64,000 bases of DNA from G963662265 sp963668545. GTDB taxonomy: Bacteria; Spirochaetota; Spirochaetia; CADAEX01. The stretch spans positions 744,001 through 808,000 of the forward strand of contig OY764868.1 of NCBI GenBank assembly GCA_963668545.1, in the 5' to 3' direction. The notes beneath the pieces are model-generated. The model ran no database searches, was not told the DNA's origin, and saw nothing but the letters and a program-made list of their open reading frames with translations. A program made the position numbers and the translations under genes. Below, piece after piece: positions 54,348-63,269 of the stretch (position 1 is the stretch's first letter; every line of letters starts with the position of its first letter).

Positions 54348-55382
54348 ATGGAATTTACCGCTATAGAAAAAAAAATCAATAATTTATGCAGGATTATTTT
54401 AATAATTATACCTGTATATTATTTATTCTTATTTGTTAGAAGCGGAATACTTGATAATACAAAAATACAGGAATTATCAGTTTTATTTTTCCTTATGGTA
54501 TTTGAAGGTTTACCTTTTATATTGATTGGATCTGTTGTTGCGGCAATAATAAATCTCTTTTTTTCAGAAGATCTGATTTTAAAAATTGTTTCCCGCAATA
54601 ATTATGTCAATATTATTGCAGCATCATTTGCCGGTATGTTTTTTCCACTTTGCGAGTGCGGTATTGTTCCTGTTATAAAGAAGCTTCTTGATAAAAAAAT
54701 GCCTCTCCATATGGCTGTAACAATTATGGTTTCTGTTCCAATAGTAAATCCTATTGTTATTCTGACAACTTATCTGGCATTTCCTGGCAGAGTTGATATC
54801 ATACTGATCAGACTATTTGCAGGTATAATAATATCTGTATCTGCCGGAATTCTGGTTTATTATAAATATAGCAGAAAAGAAAAAAACAGCTATTTAATAA
54901 ATGCTTGTATATCCCCTGAAAAAAACTGCAGCTGCCATTTGTCTCATCAGCAGAAGGAAAGGATTATAACCCATGATATTTTCATCTGCATTGATCATGT
55001 AATAAAGGAATTCTTTCACATGGGCAGGTACTATATTGCCGGGTCTTTCCTCGCAGCTTTCTTCAGGACCTGTCTTCCCAAAACTGTAATCTATACATTT
55101 GCTGACAACAATTTATTATCGATTTTGTTTATGATGATACTGGCTTTTGTTTTATCAGTCTGCTCCGAATCTGACGCGTTTATAGCGAGAAAATTCCTGG
55201 GTATTTTTCCGGACAGTTCAATAATCGGATTTCTGGTTTTCGGACCAATGTGTGATTTGAAAAATACAATCATGCTTTTGGGGGTTTTTAAAAAAGGATT
55301 TGTTGTTTTTTTAATATCAGCAGTTTTTACATTGTGCTTTCTCAATTCAATTATTATTTCAATGATAGCAGGGCAGGGATGA
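54348..55382 (+). CDS. DUF318/UPF0718 family permease (YcgR/YraQ-like)
   Basis: 344 aa, eight or more membrane helices. The family hallmark FPLCECGIVPVIKKLL is near residue 105, and SVPIVNPIVILTTYLAF, ACSE-type SVCSESDAFIARKFLGIF and FGPMCDLKNTIMLLG follow. A His/Cys-rich loop (CSCHLSHQQKERIITHD) lies in the middle. Such permeases are linked in many bacteria to metal or organic compound stress, but the cargo is not known. It overlaps the next gene by ATGA. The start region has a promoter and a direct-repeat element. Confidence 0.82.
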   Translation: MEFTAIEKKINNLCRIILIIIPVYYLFLFVRSGILDNTKIQELSVLFFLMVFEGLPFILIGSVVAAIINLFFSEDLILKIVSRNNYVNIIAASFAGMFFPLCECGIVPVIKKLLDKKMPLHMAVTIMVSVPIVNPIVILTTYLAFPGRVDIILIRLFAGIIISVSAGILVYYKYSRKEKNSYLINACISPEKNCSCHLSHQQKERIITHDIFICIDHVIKEFFHMGRYYIAGSFLAAFFRTCLPKTVIYTFADNNLLSILFMMILAFVLSVCSESDAFIARKFLGIFPDSSIIGFLVFGPMCDLKNTIMLLGVFKKGFVVFLISAVFTLCFLNSIIISMIAGQG

Positions 55383-56119
55383 AAAAAACTGTTGTATTTA
55401 ATATTATCCAGCTATTAATAATATTCTCTTATCTGATCTGGAACAGCTGCCTGCTCGTTTCGGATAATCTGCAATTACTTTTTCATCCGAGAAATTATCC
55501 TTTTTTTCTGGCAGCATTGTTTTTCTTACTTATGATGTTTTACAGGCAGATATGTAATATAATATCCGGAAAAAACAATTACAGGATCAATATTTCTGTA
55601 CTTATTTTTTTATTACCAGTTTTGGCATATGCTGCTTCAGTTACCCGAAAATGGGATATTCAGGGAATAATCCGGAGCCAGAACAGTATTGTTTCCGTCC
55701 CGGTCCCTCTAAAGAAAGATACATCAGATCTGGCTGCTGATGAAAACCTTGTTTTGACTGATGATAACTATTTTAATCTTTATAATGAAATTTCCGGAAA
55801 TCTTGATAAGCTTACAGGAAAGAAAATTGAGGTCAGCGGATATGTTTTCCGTGAAGAACATTATGATAAAACAGAAATAGTAATTGCAAGAGACCTTATG
55901 TGGTGCTGTGCTGCTGATGTTGCTGTAATAGGTTTTTACTGCAACATTGAACAAACTGAAAAGTTCAGTGAGAATTCCTGGATACAGGTGGAGGGATATC
56001 TGGAAAAGCACCTGTATCACAATAATGATTCTGATAAAGATTATTATATTCCATCAATAAAAGTTGAGAGTGCCGAAACAATTGATCCCCCTGAATATGG
56101 TTATATTTATCCGTTTTAG
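55379..56119 (+). CDS. TIGR03943-family membrane protein (YcgQ-like)
   Basis: 246 aa from the ATG at 55379, which overlaps the permease stop. Two to three N-terminal helices are followed by an extracytoplasmic domain with the family markers KIEVSGYVFREEHY, VIARDLMWCCAADVAVIGFYC and WIQVEGYLEKH. The paired Cys motif and partnership with a DUF318 permease are the standard YcgQ/YcgR pairing. The two proteins probably form one membrane complex. An earlier in-frame ATG at 55334 lies inside the permease gene and is unlikely. Confidence 0.82.
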   Translation: MKKTVVFNIIQLLIIFSYLIWNSCLLVSDNLQLLFHPRNYPFFLAALFFLLMMFYRQICNIISGKNNYRINISVLIFLLPVLAYAASVTRKWDIQGIIRSQNSIVSVPVPLKKDTSDLAADENLVLTDDNYFNLYNEISGNLDKLTGKKIEVSGYVFREEHYDKTEIVIARDLMWCCAADVAVIGFYCNIEQTEKFSENSWIQVEGYLEKHLYHNNDSDKDYYIPSIKVESAETIDPPEYGYIYPF

Positions 56120-56235
56120 TATTCTGAAGATTTATAATGAAAGTTTATCAGTCAGACCTTGTCTGTGGAATTATTGTATTCCTGATTTTTTTCAGAAAAA
56201 TGGGCTGTAGCGTGTTTCTGCTGTCCCCGGGTCCT

Positions 56236-56532
56236 TTATCCCCGTTTCGGATTTTCCGGGAACCACCCTTTCCTGACTCTTTCTTTCTGATGAAATATTT
56301 CCAGAATACTCCAGAAGCATGTAAATCCTGTTACACCCAGAACTGCACTTACTGTTGCGTTCAGGGTGAGAAGTGATAATACTGTGAAAAGAATTCCGGC
56401 TGACAGGAAAACGGGCCATATCCGGACGCTGAAATGATATTCTGCTTTAATTACAACAGGGTGAAAAAGGCCTGTTATTAAAAATACCGAACATCCTATA
56501 ATGATGCCGTTCCAGTTGATGCTCTCAAACAT
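56236..56532 (-). CDS. DUF4491-family membrane protein
   Basis: 98 aa with three membrane helices. The sequence INWNGIIIGCSVFLITGLFHPVVIKAEY and CFWSILEIFHQKERVRKGWFPENP is the whole DUF4491 domain. Its function is unknown. It is downstream of the DUF454 gene on the same strand, with a 38-base gap. Confidence 0.8.
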   Translation of the reverse strand: MFESINWNGIIIGCSVFLITGLFHPVVIKAEYHFSVRIWPVFLSAGILFTVLSLLTLNATVSAVLGVTGFTCFWSILEIFHQKERVRKGWFPENPKRG

Positions 56533-56570
56533 TTCTGTTTTTCCCTCCTGATTCAGAATAAAAATTGAAA

Positions 56571-57002
56571 TTACAGTATAGTCTGGTCTGTGCTGTGAAA
56601 GTATTCAGATTTCTCTTCCCCGGTTTTCTTGAGCATCTCTTCTGTCAATGTTTTTATCCGGATAATATAAGTGCTGACTCCTAGAGCTATCAATAAAAGC
56701 AAAACCTTGAGCCAGTCTGAATCTATAAAAAAGATTACTGTTGACAGAATCACCGCCCATAATGCAGCAACAGAAACAGCTTTGGCTTTTATTGATACAG
56801 CCCTGTAAATAATATATGACCTTATATAAAGTCCCAGAATTCTGTGGCTGACAAGCCATAAATAGAGTTTCCTTGAACTCCTTACATAACAGGCAGCTGA
56901 AAGAAGGAGGAAGGGTGTTGTAGGTAATACCGGCAGAAAGATCCCTGCAATTCCGAGTGAAAGTGAAATATTTCCGGCTGTAATTAATAATATTTTTTTC
57001 AT
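56571..57002 (-). CDS. DUF454-family inner-membrane protein (YbaN-like)
   Basis: 143 aa from the ATG at 57002. The family motif GIAGIFLPVLPTTPFLLLSAACYVRSSRKLY is clear at ~16-46, followed by HRILGLYIRSY and two more helices. The upstream in-frame stretch overlaps the terminator of katG and is not coding. No Shine-Dalgarno is apparent: the U tract of the hairpin reaches the start codon, so expression may be low or depend on readthrough from katG. Function unknown. Confidence 0.78.
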   Translation of the reverse strand: MKKILLITAGNISLSLGIAGIFLPVLPTTPFLLLSAACYVRSSRKLYLWLVSHRILGLYIRSYIIYRAVSIKAKAVSVAALWAVILSTVIFFIDSDWLKVLLLLIALGVSTYIIRIKTLTEEMLKKTGEEKSEYFHSTDQTIL

Positions 57003-57041
57003 AAAATAAAAACCGGCAACAGCGATTGTATATTGCCGGTT
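57003..57041 (-). terminator. Terminator between katG and DUF454 gene
   Basis: Leftward transcripts read AACCGGCAA then TTGCCGGTT (arms at 57033-57041 and 57011-57019, perfect 9 bp, 13-base loop) and a TTTTATTTT tail that ends directly at the DUF454 start codon. Confidence 0.75.
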
Positions 57042-57063
57042 AAGTCTCCCTTGAATTATTTTA

Positions 57064-59256
57064 TTAACTGAGATCAAAACGGTCAAGATTCATGACCTTG
57101 TCCCAGGCTTTTACAAAGTCTTTGAGGAATTTGTCTTTTGAATCTTCACAGGCGTAAACTTCTGCAATGGCCCTGAGCTGTGAGTTCGATCCGAACACAA
57201 GATCAACTCTTGAAGCTTTCCATTTCCTTTTGCCTGTTTTCCGGTCTACACCCTCAAATTCATCCCCTTCTCTGGAAAGAGGTTTCCACTGAGTTCCCAT
57301 ATCAAGCAGGTTGATAAAGAAATCATTGGTCAGAGTTCCGGGTCTGTCTGTGAACACTCCGCAATCTGAGTCCCTGTAATTTGCCCCGAGAACACGAAGC
57401 CCCCCTATAAGAACAGTCAGTTCCGGAGCTGACAGTGTTAATAGCTGTGCCTTGTCTATAAACAGTTCTTCCGGTGATACAGAGTATTTTCTTTTCAGGT
57501 AGTTTCTGAAGCCGTCCGCGCATGGTTCAAGAACAGAGAAAGAATCAGCATCTGTCTGCTCATCTGATGCATCAGTTCTTCCCGGAGCAAAAGGAACCTT
57601 TATATTGCTGCCGCCCTTTTCCGCAGCATTTTCGACAGCAGCGCATCCGCCGAGGACAATTATATCTGCAAGTGATATCTTTTTCCCTCCCTTCTGCGAA
57701 TCGTTAAAATTTGTTTTAACCTTTTCCAGTGTTTTCAGGATTTTTTTCAATTTATCAGGCTCATTTACCTCCCAGTCCTTCTGGGGATCAAGCCTGATAC
57801 GGGCTCCGTTGGCTCCACCCCTGTAATCCGAACCTCGGAAAGTTGATGCGGAAGCCCATGCTGTTGACACAAGATCCGAAACAGATAGCCCTGATTCAAG
57901 GATCTTTTTCTTCAGTTCAGTTATATCCTGATTGTTTACAGCATCATAATCAGCTTCAGGGACAGGGTCCTGCCAGATCAAATCCTCGTCAGGGACTTCA
58001 GGTCCCAGATAACGGCTCTTCGGCCCCATATCCCTGTGAGTCAGCTTGAACCAGGCCCTTGCAAAGGCATCTTCAAATTCTGCCGGGTTTTCAAGATACC
58101 TGCGGGCTATTTTTTCATAAACAGGATCAAATTTCAGGGAAAGATCAGCTGTTGTCATCATCGGGCGGTGTTTTTTGTTTTTATCATGGGCATCGGCTAC
58201 CATGTCTTCTTCATCAACATCCTTTGCAAGCCATTGATAAGCCCCTGCAGGGCTTTTCAGAAGTTCCCATTCATACTTGAAAAGGACTTTAAGGTAACCG
58301 GAATCCCATTTTGTGGGATTGGGTTTCCAGGCCCCTTCAATACCGCTGCTTATGGTATCTCCCCCTTTTCCGCTCTTATAGCTGCTCTTCCACCCGAGCC
58401 CCTGTTCTTCAACAGGGGCTGCTTCCGGTTCAGGGCCCACATGGGATGCATCTCCTGCTCCATGGCATTTTCCGAATGTATGTCCCCCTGCAATGAGGGC
58501 AACTGTCTCCTCATCATTCATAGCCATGCGGGCGAAGGTATCCCTTACATCTATGGCGGATTCTTTCGGAACAGGTTCCCCGTTGGGGCCTTCCGGGTTT
58601 ACATAGATTAATCCCATCTGGACAGCGGCAAGGGGGTTTTCAAGGTCCCTCTTTCCCGAATAACGCTTATCTCCGAGCCATTCTGTCTCTGTTCCCCAGT
58701 AGACATCCTCTTCCGGTTCCCATATATCCTCCCGGCCCCCTGCAAATCCGAAAGTCCTGAATCCCATTGATTCAAGGGCGCAGTTCCCTGCAAGGATCAT
58801 CAGGTCTGCCCATGATATTCTGTTTCCATACTTCTTTTTTACCGGCCAGAGAAGCCTCCTGGCCTTGTCAAGGTTTACATTATCAGGCCAGCTGTTAAGC
58901 GGGGCAAACCTCTGGTTTCCTGTGTTGCCGCCCCCCCTGCCGTCGCTTTTTCTGTATGTTCCTGCGCTGTGCCAGGCCATTCTGATGAATAACGGCCCGT
59001 AATGACCATAGTCTGCAGGCCACCACTCTTTTGAATCAGTCATAAGCTTATAAAGGTCTTTTTTCAATGCGTTAAGATCAAGTTTTCTGAATTCCTCTTT
59101 ATAGTTGAAATCCCTGTCCATCGGATTAAGACTGGGCGGGTTCTGGTGCAGAATTTTCAGATTCAGCTGGTTCGGCCACCAGTCCCTGTTTGATGTGCCT
59201 TTTGCCGCTGAGTGACTTGTTGCTCCTATTACCGGGCACTTTCCTGATTGGCTCAT
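57064..59256 (-). CDS. katG: Catalase-peroxidase
   Basis: 730 aa, the standard KatG length with both the catalytic N-terminal and the degenerate C-terminal peroxidase half. The distal heme motif LFIRMAWHSAGTYRKSDGRGG holds the Trp of the Met-Tyr-Trp adduct; the Tyr is in QMGLIYVNPEGPNG and the Met in DTFARMAMNDEETVALIAGGHTFGKCHG with the proximal His. It destroys hydrogen peroxide. A terminator follows the gene. No PerR- or OxyR-like site could be recognised with confidence in the 446-base region upstream. Confidence 0.96.
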   Translation of the reverse strand: MSQSGKCPVIGATSHSAAKGTSNRDWWPNQLNLKILHQNPPSLNPMDRDFNYKEEFRKLDLNALKKDLYKLMTDSKEWWPADYGHYGPLFIRMAWHSAGTYRKSDGRGGGNTGNQRFAPLNSWPDNVNLDKARRLLWPVKKKYGNRISWADLMILAGNCALESMGFRTFGFAGGREDIWEPEEDVYWGTETEWLGDKRYSGKRDLENPLAAVQMGLIYVNPEGPNGEPVPKESAIDVRDTFARMAMNDEETVALIAGGHTFGKCHGAGDASHVGPEPEAAPVEEQGLGWKSSYKSGKGGDTISSGIEGAWKPNPTKWDSGYLKVLFKYEWELLKSPAGAYQWLAKDVDEEDMVADAHDKNKKHRPMMTTADLSLKFDPVYEKIARRYLENPAEFEDAFARAWFKLTHRDMGPKSRYLGPEVPDEDLIWQDPVPEADYDAVNNQDITELKKKILESGLSVSDLVSTAWASASTFRGSDYRGGANGARIRLDPQKDWEVNEPDKLKKILKTLEKVKTNFNDSQKGGKKISLADIIVLGGCAAVENAAEKGGSNIKVPFAPGRTDASDEQTDADSFSVLEPCADGFRNYLKRKYSVSPEELFIDKAQLLTLSAPELTVLIGGLRVLGANYRDSDCGVFTDRPGTLTNDFFINLLDMGTQWKPLSREGDEFEGVDRKTGKRKWKASRVDLVFGSNSQLRAIAEVYACEDSKDKFLKDFVKAWDKVMNLDRFDLS

Positions 59257-59702
59257 AAATTCCCTCCTCAGGGCATATATAAAAACTTGCAGGATATGTT
59301 ATTCAGAGCTTATTGTTGATTGTTTGGATGTGTCTGCACTTATATACTTTTTACCCTTTTTAATAAGTTTATGACATGAAAATGAAAATTCAAGTAGATA
59401 TGAATAGGTTGATCCTGCTTCAGGAAACAAGTCTCTGAGAATGTGATGTGATCAGGAAGATATGTCACGGGGAACTGCTGAAAACTACTTCATTCTTTTA
59501 GTCAAGCAGGGAATATAATTGTTCTGGCCTCTGTAAGGATATTATAAGTAATATTTTATTTACATTTGGTAAAAAAATGATATTATAAATATTAATCCAT
59601 CATATATTCAGGCAGGTTACAGAAATATTTTTCTGGCGGAAAAAACATTTTTACTGGTTTGCATTCAAGCCCAGAATGGAATTTCGGACCGGGAGGCCGG
59701 GA
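59257..59702. other. Divergent intergenic region katG / lipoprotein
   Basis: 446 bases between two divergent genes with no convincing reading frame, RNA gene or repeat. It is AT-rich and holds several TATAAT-like boxes (e.g. 59514-59519 on the + strand) but no clear -35 partner. A half-site ATTATAA occurs near 59541 without a proper PerR-type second half. Confidence 0.5.
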
Positions 59703-61049
59703 ATGTTGAAACCATCAGTCTTTTTTCTGATACTGTTTTTTTTATTATCATGTTCCATGTCTAAAAAAGTTACGCCTGAAATTAGCAGGAACATTACAGA
59801 AGCTGTCTCAGTCTCTGTAGAAAAGGAACAGATAATTACTTTTCCTGAAGATGCGGTTCATAAGACACGGCCCATACTCTTTGTTTTCCCTTTTGTTCTG
59901 GAAGAGGATAATGTATCGAAAATTCTTTCCTCAACCGTATGCCGTTGCATCGAACTCAACATCAGGCTTACTGGAAAATATGACATTGCAGAAAATATAT
60001 CCGGCATTGATGACAACTTTTCCACTGATTCAATAAAGGCTTTCTGTTATGAAAAAGGAATTGACTGCTCAGTTTACGGGGAAATAACCAAAACAAGTGA
60101 TGCTTACACAATAGATTACAGTATATATGATACTGCTGCAGATTCGCTCAGCTATTCAGGGAACAGCTCGATTGAGTCTGTTCTCGAGATTTTTGACGCT
60201 TCAGATGAAATATCGGATAACATTCTTTCAAGGCTTTCTGATACTCCCCTGACTTTCGGATCATTTGAGATAAGAACTGTTGATAATGATGCTGAAAAGT
60301 ATCAGGTATTTCTCAATAATATTGAAATACCTGTCTCATCAGGCGGAATGAGGCTTATCACAGGGGAATACAGTTTCAGGCTGGTTGACCGAAGCACAAT
60401 GGAAACACTCGTGACGGAAAACATATCTGTCAGGGAAAATGAAAAAACCTGTTTTGAAATGTCTTCATTGAAAAAGGAAACAGAATGTTCAGTAATTACA
60501 ATACCTGAAAGGACCATAAAAATTGACGGTAAATCAGGCGACTGGAAAGGAATTGACCCTCTGTTTACAGACCAGTCAGATGATAAGGCAATTGCTGATG
60601 GAAGCGGATATGACATTATTGAAGGTTATGTCTGTCATGATGAGAAATACCTATACTGGATGATGGTTTTCGCAGACAGGAGTCCGGTTTTTCCCCGAGA
60701 GGCCTGGACAGACAAATATGATCTTGTCATTGGCGGATATGGAAAAACTGTCAATGAAAATGAATTCTGGGATTACTCTATCGGGTATGACCTTGAAGTA
60801 AACAGGATTGACCGGGAAAAGGTGGCTTCAGAGATCTGGTCCCAGTCAGGAAAAAAAAGGATAAGATCAGCCGGGATGCATAAGACAGGATCCAATTTTA
60901 TTGAAGCTGCCTTTAAGCTTTCACTGATAACTGATTTTGATCATACAGAGATGGTTCAGGCATGGATGCGGGTATGGAGATGGGACAATTACAGACATAT
61001 AAGAATTGATGAAACAGAAAGAAAAAACATTATTATAGCGGGAGAGTGA
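59703..61049 (+). CDS. Lipoprotein with CsgG/TolB-like domain and C-terminal CBM9-like domain
   Basis: 448 aa from the ATG at 59703 (GGGAGG site); a longer frame to 59676 lacks support. A lipoprotein signal ends LFFLLSCSMS, Cys17 likely lipidated. Residues ~45-185 resemble the CsgG/TolB N-terminal fold (RPILFVFPFVLEEDNVSKILSS, then IDCSVYGEITKTSDAYTIDYSIYD). A PEGA-like strand region follows at ~190-265. From ~275 comes a beta domain like CBM9/DUF1083 (IDGKSGDWKGIDPLF, DEKYLYWMMVFADRS). Periplasmic or outer-membrane location. The role is unknown. Confidence 0.65.
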   Translation: MLKPSVFFLILFFLLSCSMSKKVTPEISRNITEAVSVSVEKEQIITFPEDAVHKTRPILFVFPFVLEEDNVSKILSSTVCRCIELNIRLTGKYDIAENISGIDDNFSTDSIKAFCYEKGIDCSVYGEITKTSDAYTIDYSIYDTAADSLSYSGNSSIESVLEIFDASDEISDNILSRLSDTPLTFGSFEIRTVDNDAEKYQVFLNNIEIPVSSGGMRLITGEYSFRLVDRSTMETLVTENISVRENEKTCFEMSSLKKETECSVITIPERTIKIDGKSGDWKGIDPLFTDQSDDKAIADGSGYDIIEGYVCHDEKYLYWMMVFADRSPVFPREAWTDKYDLVIGGYGKTVNENEFWDYSIGYDLEVNRIDREKVASEIWSQSGKKRIRSAGMHKTGSNFIEAAFKLSLITDFDHTEMVQAWMRVWRWDNYRHIRIDETERKNIIIAGE

Positions 61050-61229
61050 GAGACTTTAATTTTTTCAAAAAATGTTTCAGGATAAAGCGATGATCCTTGA
61101 CCGGAATAATTCTGTTTTTGTATACTCCGGGAAAACAGGTGTTGTCTGGTATACCTGATCCGGATGAGTGCCGGATAAACCTGACAGGAATATCTTCCTG
61201 TTTCTGTTATAATAATTCAGGATGGGAAT

Positions 61230-62447
61230 ATGATCTGGCTGTATGGTTCAATAGTTTTTCTTACACTGCTTGGAGTTGCTGTCGGCCGTTTCCCGAAGTT
61301 CCGGATGGACAGGGCAGCAATTGCACTTATAGGTGCTACGCTGCTGATTGTTTCAGGAGCAATATCCCTTGAACAGGCATACCGTGAAATCGACGGCAAC
61401 ACGCTTGTTCTCCTTTTTTCAATGATGGTTCTGAACGCCAACCTCCGTCTTTCCGGTTTTTTTGATCTGACATGTTACAGGGTAACGAGGTGGGCGCGGA
61501 CACCTGAGCAGCTTCTTGCCCTGATAATTTTTATTTCCGGAATACTTTCGGCAATTTTTCTTAACGATACGATAGTCCTCATGTTTACTCCCCTTGTAAT
61601 TGGTATAACGCGCAGCCTTAAGAGGAATCCTGTTCCCTATCTCATAGGACTTATGACATCTGCAAACATCGGGTCAGCTGCCACATTGACAGGAAATCCC
61701 CAGAACATGCTGATTGGTATTTCATCCGGGATCCCTTATCTGAAATTCACTTCAAGAATTGCCCCTTCATCAGTTGCAGGGCTTATCATCTGCTTCGGGA
61801 TAATTCTGATTCTATACCGGAGGGAATTTGACGGATGCAATTTTTCACTTCCTCCCGAACGGCATTTCAGAGTTCTCAAACCCCTTCTCTACAAGAGTCT
61901 TGCAGCTACTGCTGGAATGCTCTCTGCTTTCCTTCTTGGTGCCCCTGTTTCCCTTTCTGCCCTGTCTGCAGCAGCATTTCTTCTTTTCACAAGAAGGGTT
62001 AAGCCTAAAAAGGTATTCAGCGGGATAGATTTTACACTTCTTGTATTCTTTTCAGGACTTTTTATAACAACAGGAGCAATAGAAGCGACAGGGATAAGCA
62101 GTATATTGTTCTCAAGGGTCGGGGATTTTGCAGGGAGTGGGTCTGTCCCTCTGGCTGCAGTGTCGGCTGTCCTCAGTAATCTTGTTTCAAATGTACCTGC
62201 TGTCCTTCTTTTCCGCCCTGTCATTCCCTTTTTCCAGGCCCCTGAGGCGGCATGGCTGACCCTTGCTCTTTCAACTACCTTTGCCGGCAACCTTACACTG
62301 CTCGGTTCTGTAGCAAACCTTATTGTCGCAGAATCTGCAAGGGTTATGGGAATAAACATCTCATTCGGGGAATATCTTAAAGCAGGCTTTCTGATAACCA
62401 TACTCAGCATGGTTTCAGGAGTGGCGCTTCTTATCCTTCAGCTGTAG
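61230..62447 (+). CDS. SLC13/ArsB-type ion transporter
   Basis: 405 aa with about eleven helices. The two family repeats each carry a key loop: NDTIVLMFTPLVIGI with ATLTGNPQNMLIGISSGIPY in the first half, and SNLVSNVPAVLLFRPVIPF with GNLTLLGSVANLIVAESA in the second. This is the CitMHS/ArsB/NhaD group, carrying anions or exchanging ions across the inner membrane. The substrate is not predictable. The last codons lie at the edge of a decayed radC fragment, so the C-terminus may have been altered by that event. Confidence 0.88.
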   Translation: MIWLYGSIVFLTLLGVAVGRFPKFRMDRAAIALIGATLLIVSGAISLEQAYREIDGNTLVLLFSMMVLNANLRLSGFFDLTCYRVTRWARTPEQLLALIIFISGILSAIFLNDTIVLMFTPLVIGITRSLKRNPVPYLIGLMTSANIGSAATLTGNPQNMLIGISSGIPYLKFTSRIAPSSVAGLIICFGIILILYRREFDGCNFSLPPERHFRVLKPLLYKSLAATAGMLSAFLLGAPVSLSALSAAAFLLFTRRVKPKKVFSGIDFTLLVFFSGLFITTGAIEATGISSILFSRVGDFAGSGSVPLAAVSAVLSNLVSNVPAVLLFRPVIPFFQAPEAAWLTLALSTTFAGNLTLLGSVANLIVAESARVMGINISFGEYLKAGFLITILSMVSGVALLILQL

Positions 62448-62518
62448 AATCAGGAGCCAGAGAATATGATGTGGTCAGGCAGTTCCATCCCCAGGACTTT
62501 CTCAGTTGTCTGGATCTA
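62441..62518 (-). pseudogene. radC relic: decayed copy of the RadC C-terminus
   Basis: On the minus strand this stretch reads EKVLGMELPDHIIFSGS-stop-FYS, matching the end of the intact RadC at 63270 (GKILGIELLDHIIFSDSGFYSF). The DNA is clearly similar over ~75 bases (compare 62442-62518 with 63296-63372) and unlike it outside. One stop codon replaces the Gly or Asp codon. The rest of this second radC is gone. The adjacent transporter stop codon (TAG at 62445-62447) lies inside the homologous segment. Confidence 0.85.
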
Positions 62519-62643
62519 AAAGTATTCATAGAAATCAAGCAAAAAGAGATAAATTACTGTGACTTGTTAAAATAATTGAGAAATGCTCATATTGATGTTA
62601 ATATATTGTCAGATTATCATATTTAAACAAGGGGTTTTAAACT

Positions 62644-63165
62644 GTGATTAAAAAAATAATAATATTCTATGTTTTTATTTTTTCTGCTGGATTTGCTTTT
62701 GGAGATGTCAGTTACAGTGCCATGCTGGGAATGTATCATGATGCATCAAATGATTATGAAAGTCACCTGATAACATCAGCTATTAAAAAATACAGAGAAG
62801 CTGTAAACCTGAGCACGCAGTATATCAGAGAAAATCCCGACAACCCGAAAGGTTATGTAATTACTCTGGACAGTTATAATGATCTGCGGAAAATATATAC
62901 AACCCAGGGTCTTTTGAATAAAGTAATTGAATACTATGAGCAGGGCAAAGAGGTTGTTATTAAGCTTTATTCCCTAAGTGAACTGGACGGCGAGGAAAAT
63001 CCTTATTTTGAAGAATATAAAATGTATTTCAATGAATTTTCTGATTCGTTTGATTATCTGAAATCACCTGTTAAATATAATATAGACGCGTTGTATTTTA
63101 TTCTAAAAATTGATCCTGACAACAGGGAAGCGCTTGAGTCACTTAACACAATTAAACGAAAATAG
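62644..63165 (+). CDS. Small secreted TPR-like protein
   Basis: 173 aa with a GTG start (AAGGGG nine bases upstream). A signal peptide (IIIFYVFIFSAGFAFG) precedes a helical protein with tetratricopeptide-like pairs: YESHLITSAIKKYREAVNLSTQYIRENPDNPKGYV and GLLNKVIEYYEQGKEVVIKLY, ending YFILKIDPDNREALESLNTI. No enzyme motif is present. A periplasmic scaffold role is likely, partner unknown. It is alone, convergent with radC. Confidence 0.7.
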   Translation: MIKKIIIFYVFIFSAGFAFGDVSYSAMLGMYHDASNDYESHLITSAIKKYREAVNLSTQYIRENPDNPKGYVITLDSYNDLRKIYTTQGLLNKVIEYYEQGKEVVIKLYSLSELDGEENPYFEEYKMYFNEFSDSFDYLKSPVKYNIDALYFILKIDPDNREALESLNTIKRK

Positions 63166-63269
63166 GTATTAAACATATATGTCAGATAATTTGTTGCATG
63201 TTTTATTATCCTTTCATTGCAGATTTTTTTCTGTATTTCTGAAAATCTGACATGAAATTTATCTTGTTA

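Noticed and set aside
58036..58611. 191-codon frame opposite katG
   Set aside because: Shadow frame; the katG protein is full length and unambiguous.
59520..59600. PerR box upstream of katG
   Set aside because: Only a half-site ATTATAA is present, without a matching second half, and it is nearly 290 bases from the katG start.
61889..62410. 173-codon frame opposite the SLC13-type transporter
   Set aside because: Antisense to membrane-helix codons, which often leave long open frames; no domain.
63230..63249. Inverted repeat CAGATTTT/AAAATCTG as a terminator between the TPR-like gene and radC
   Set aside because: No T tract follows on either strand, so it was not called as a terminator.
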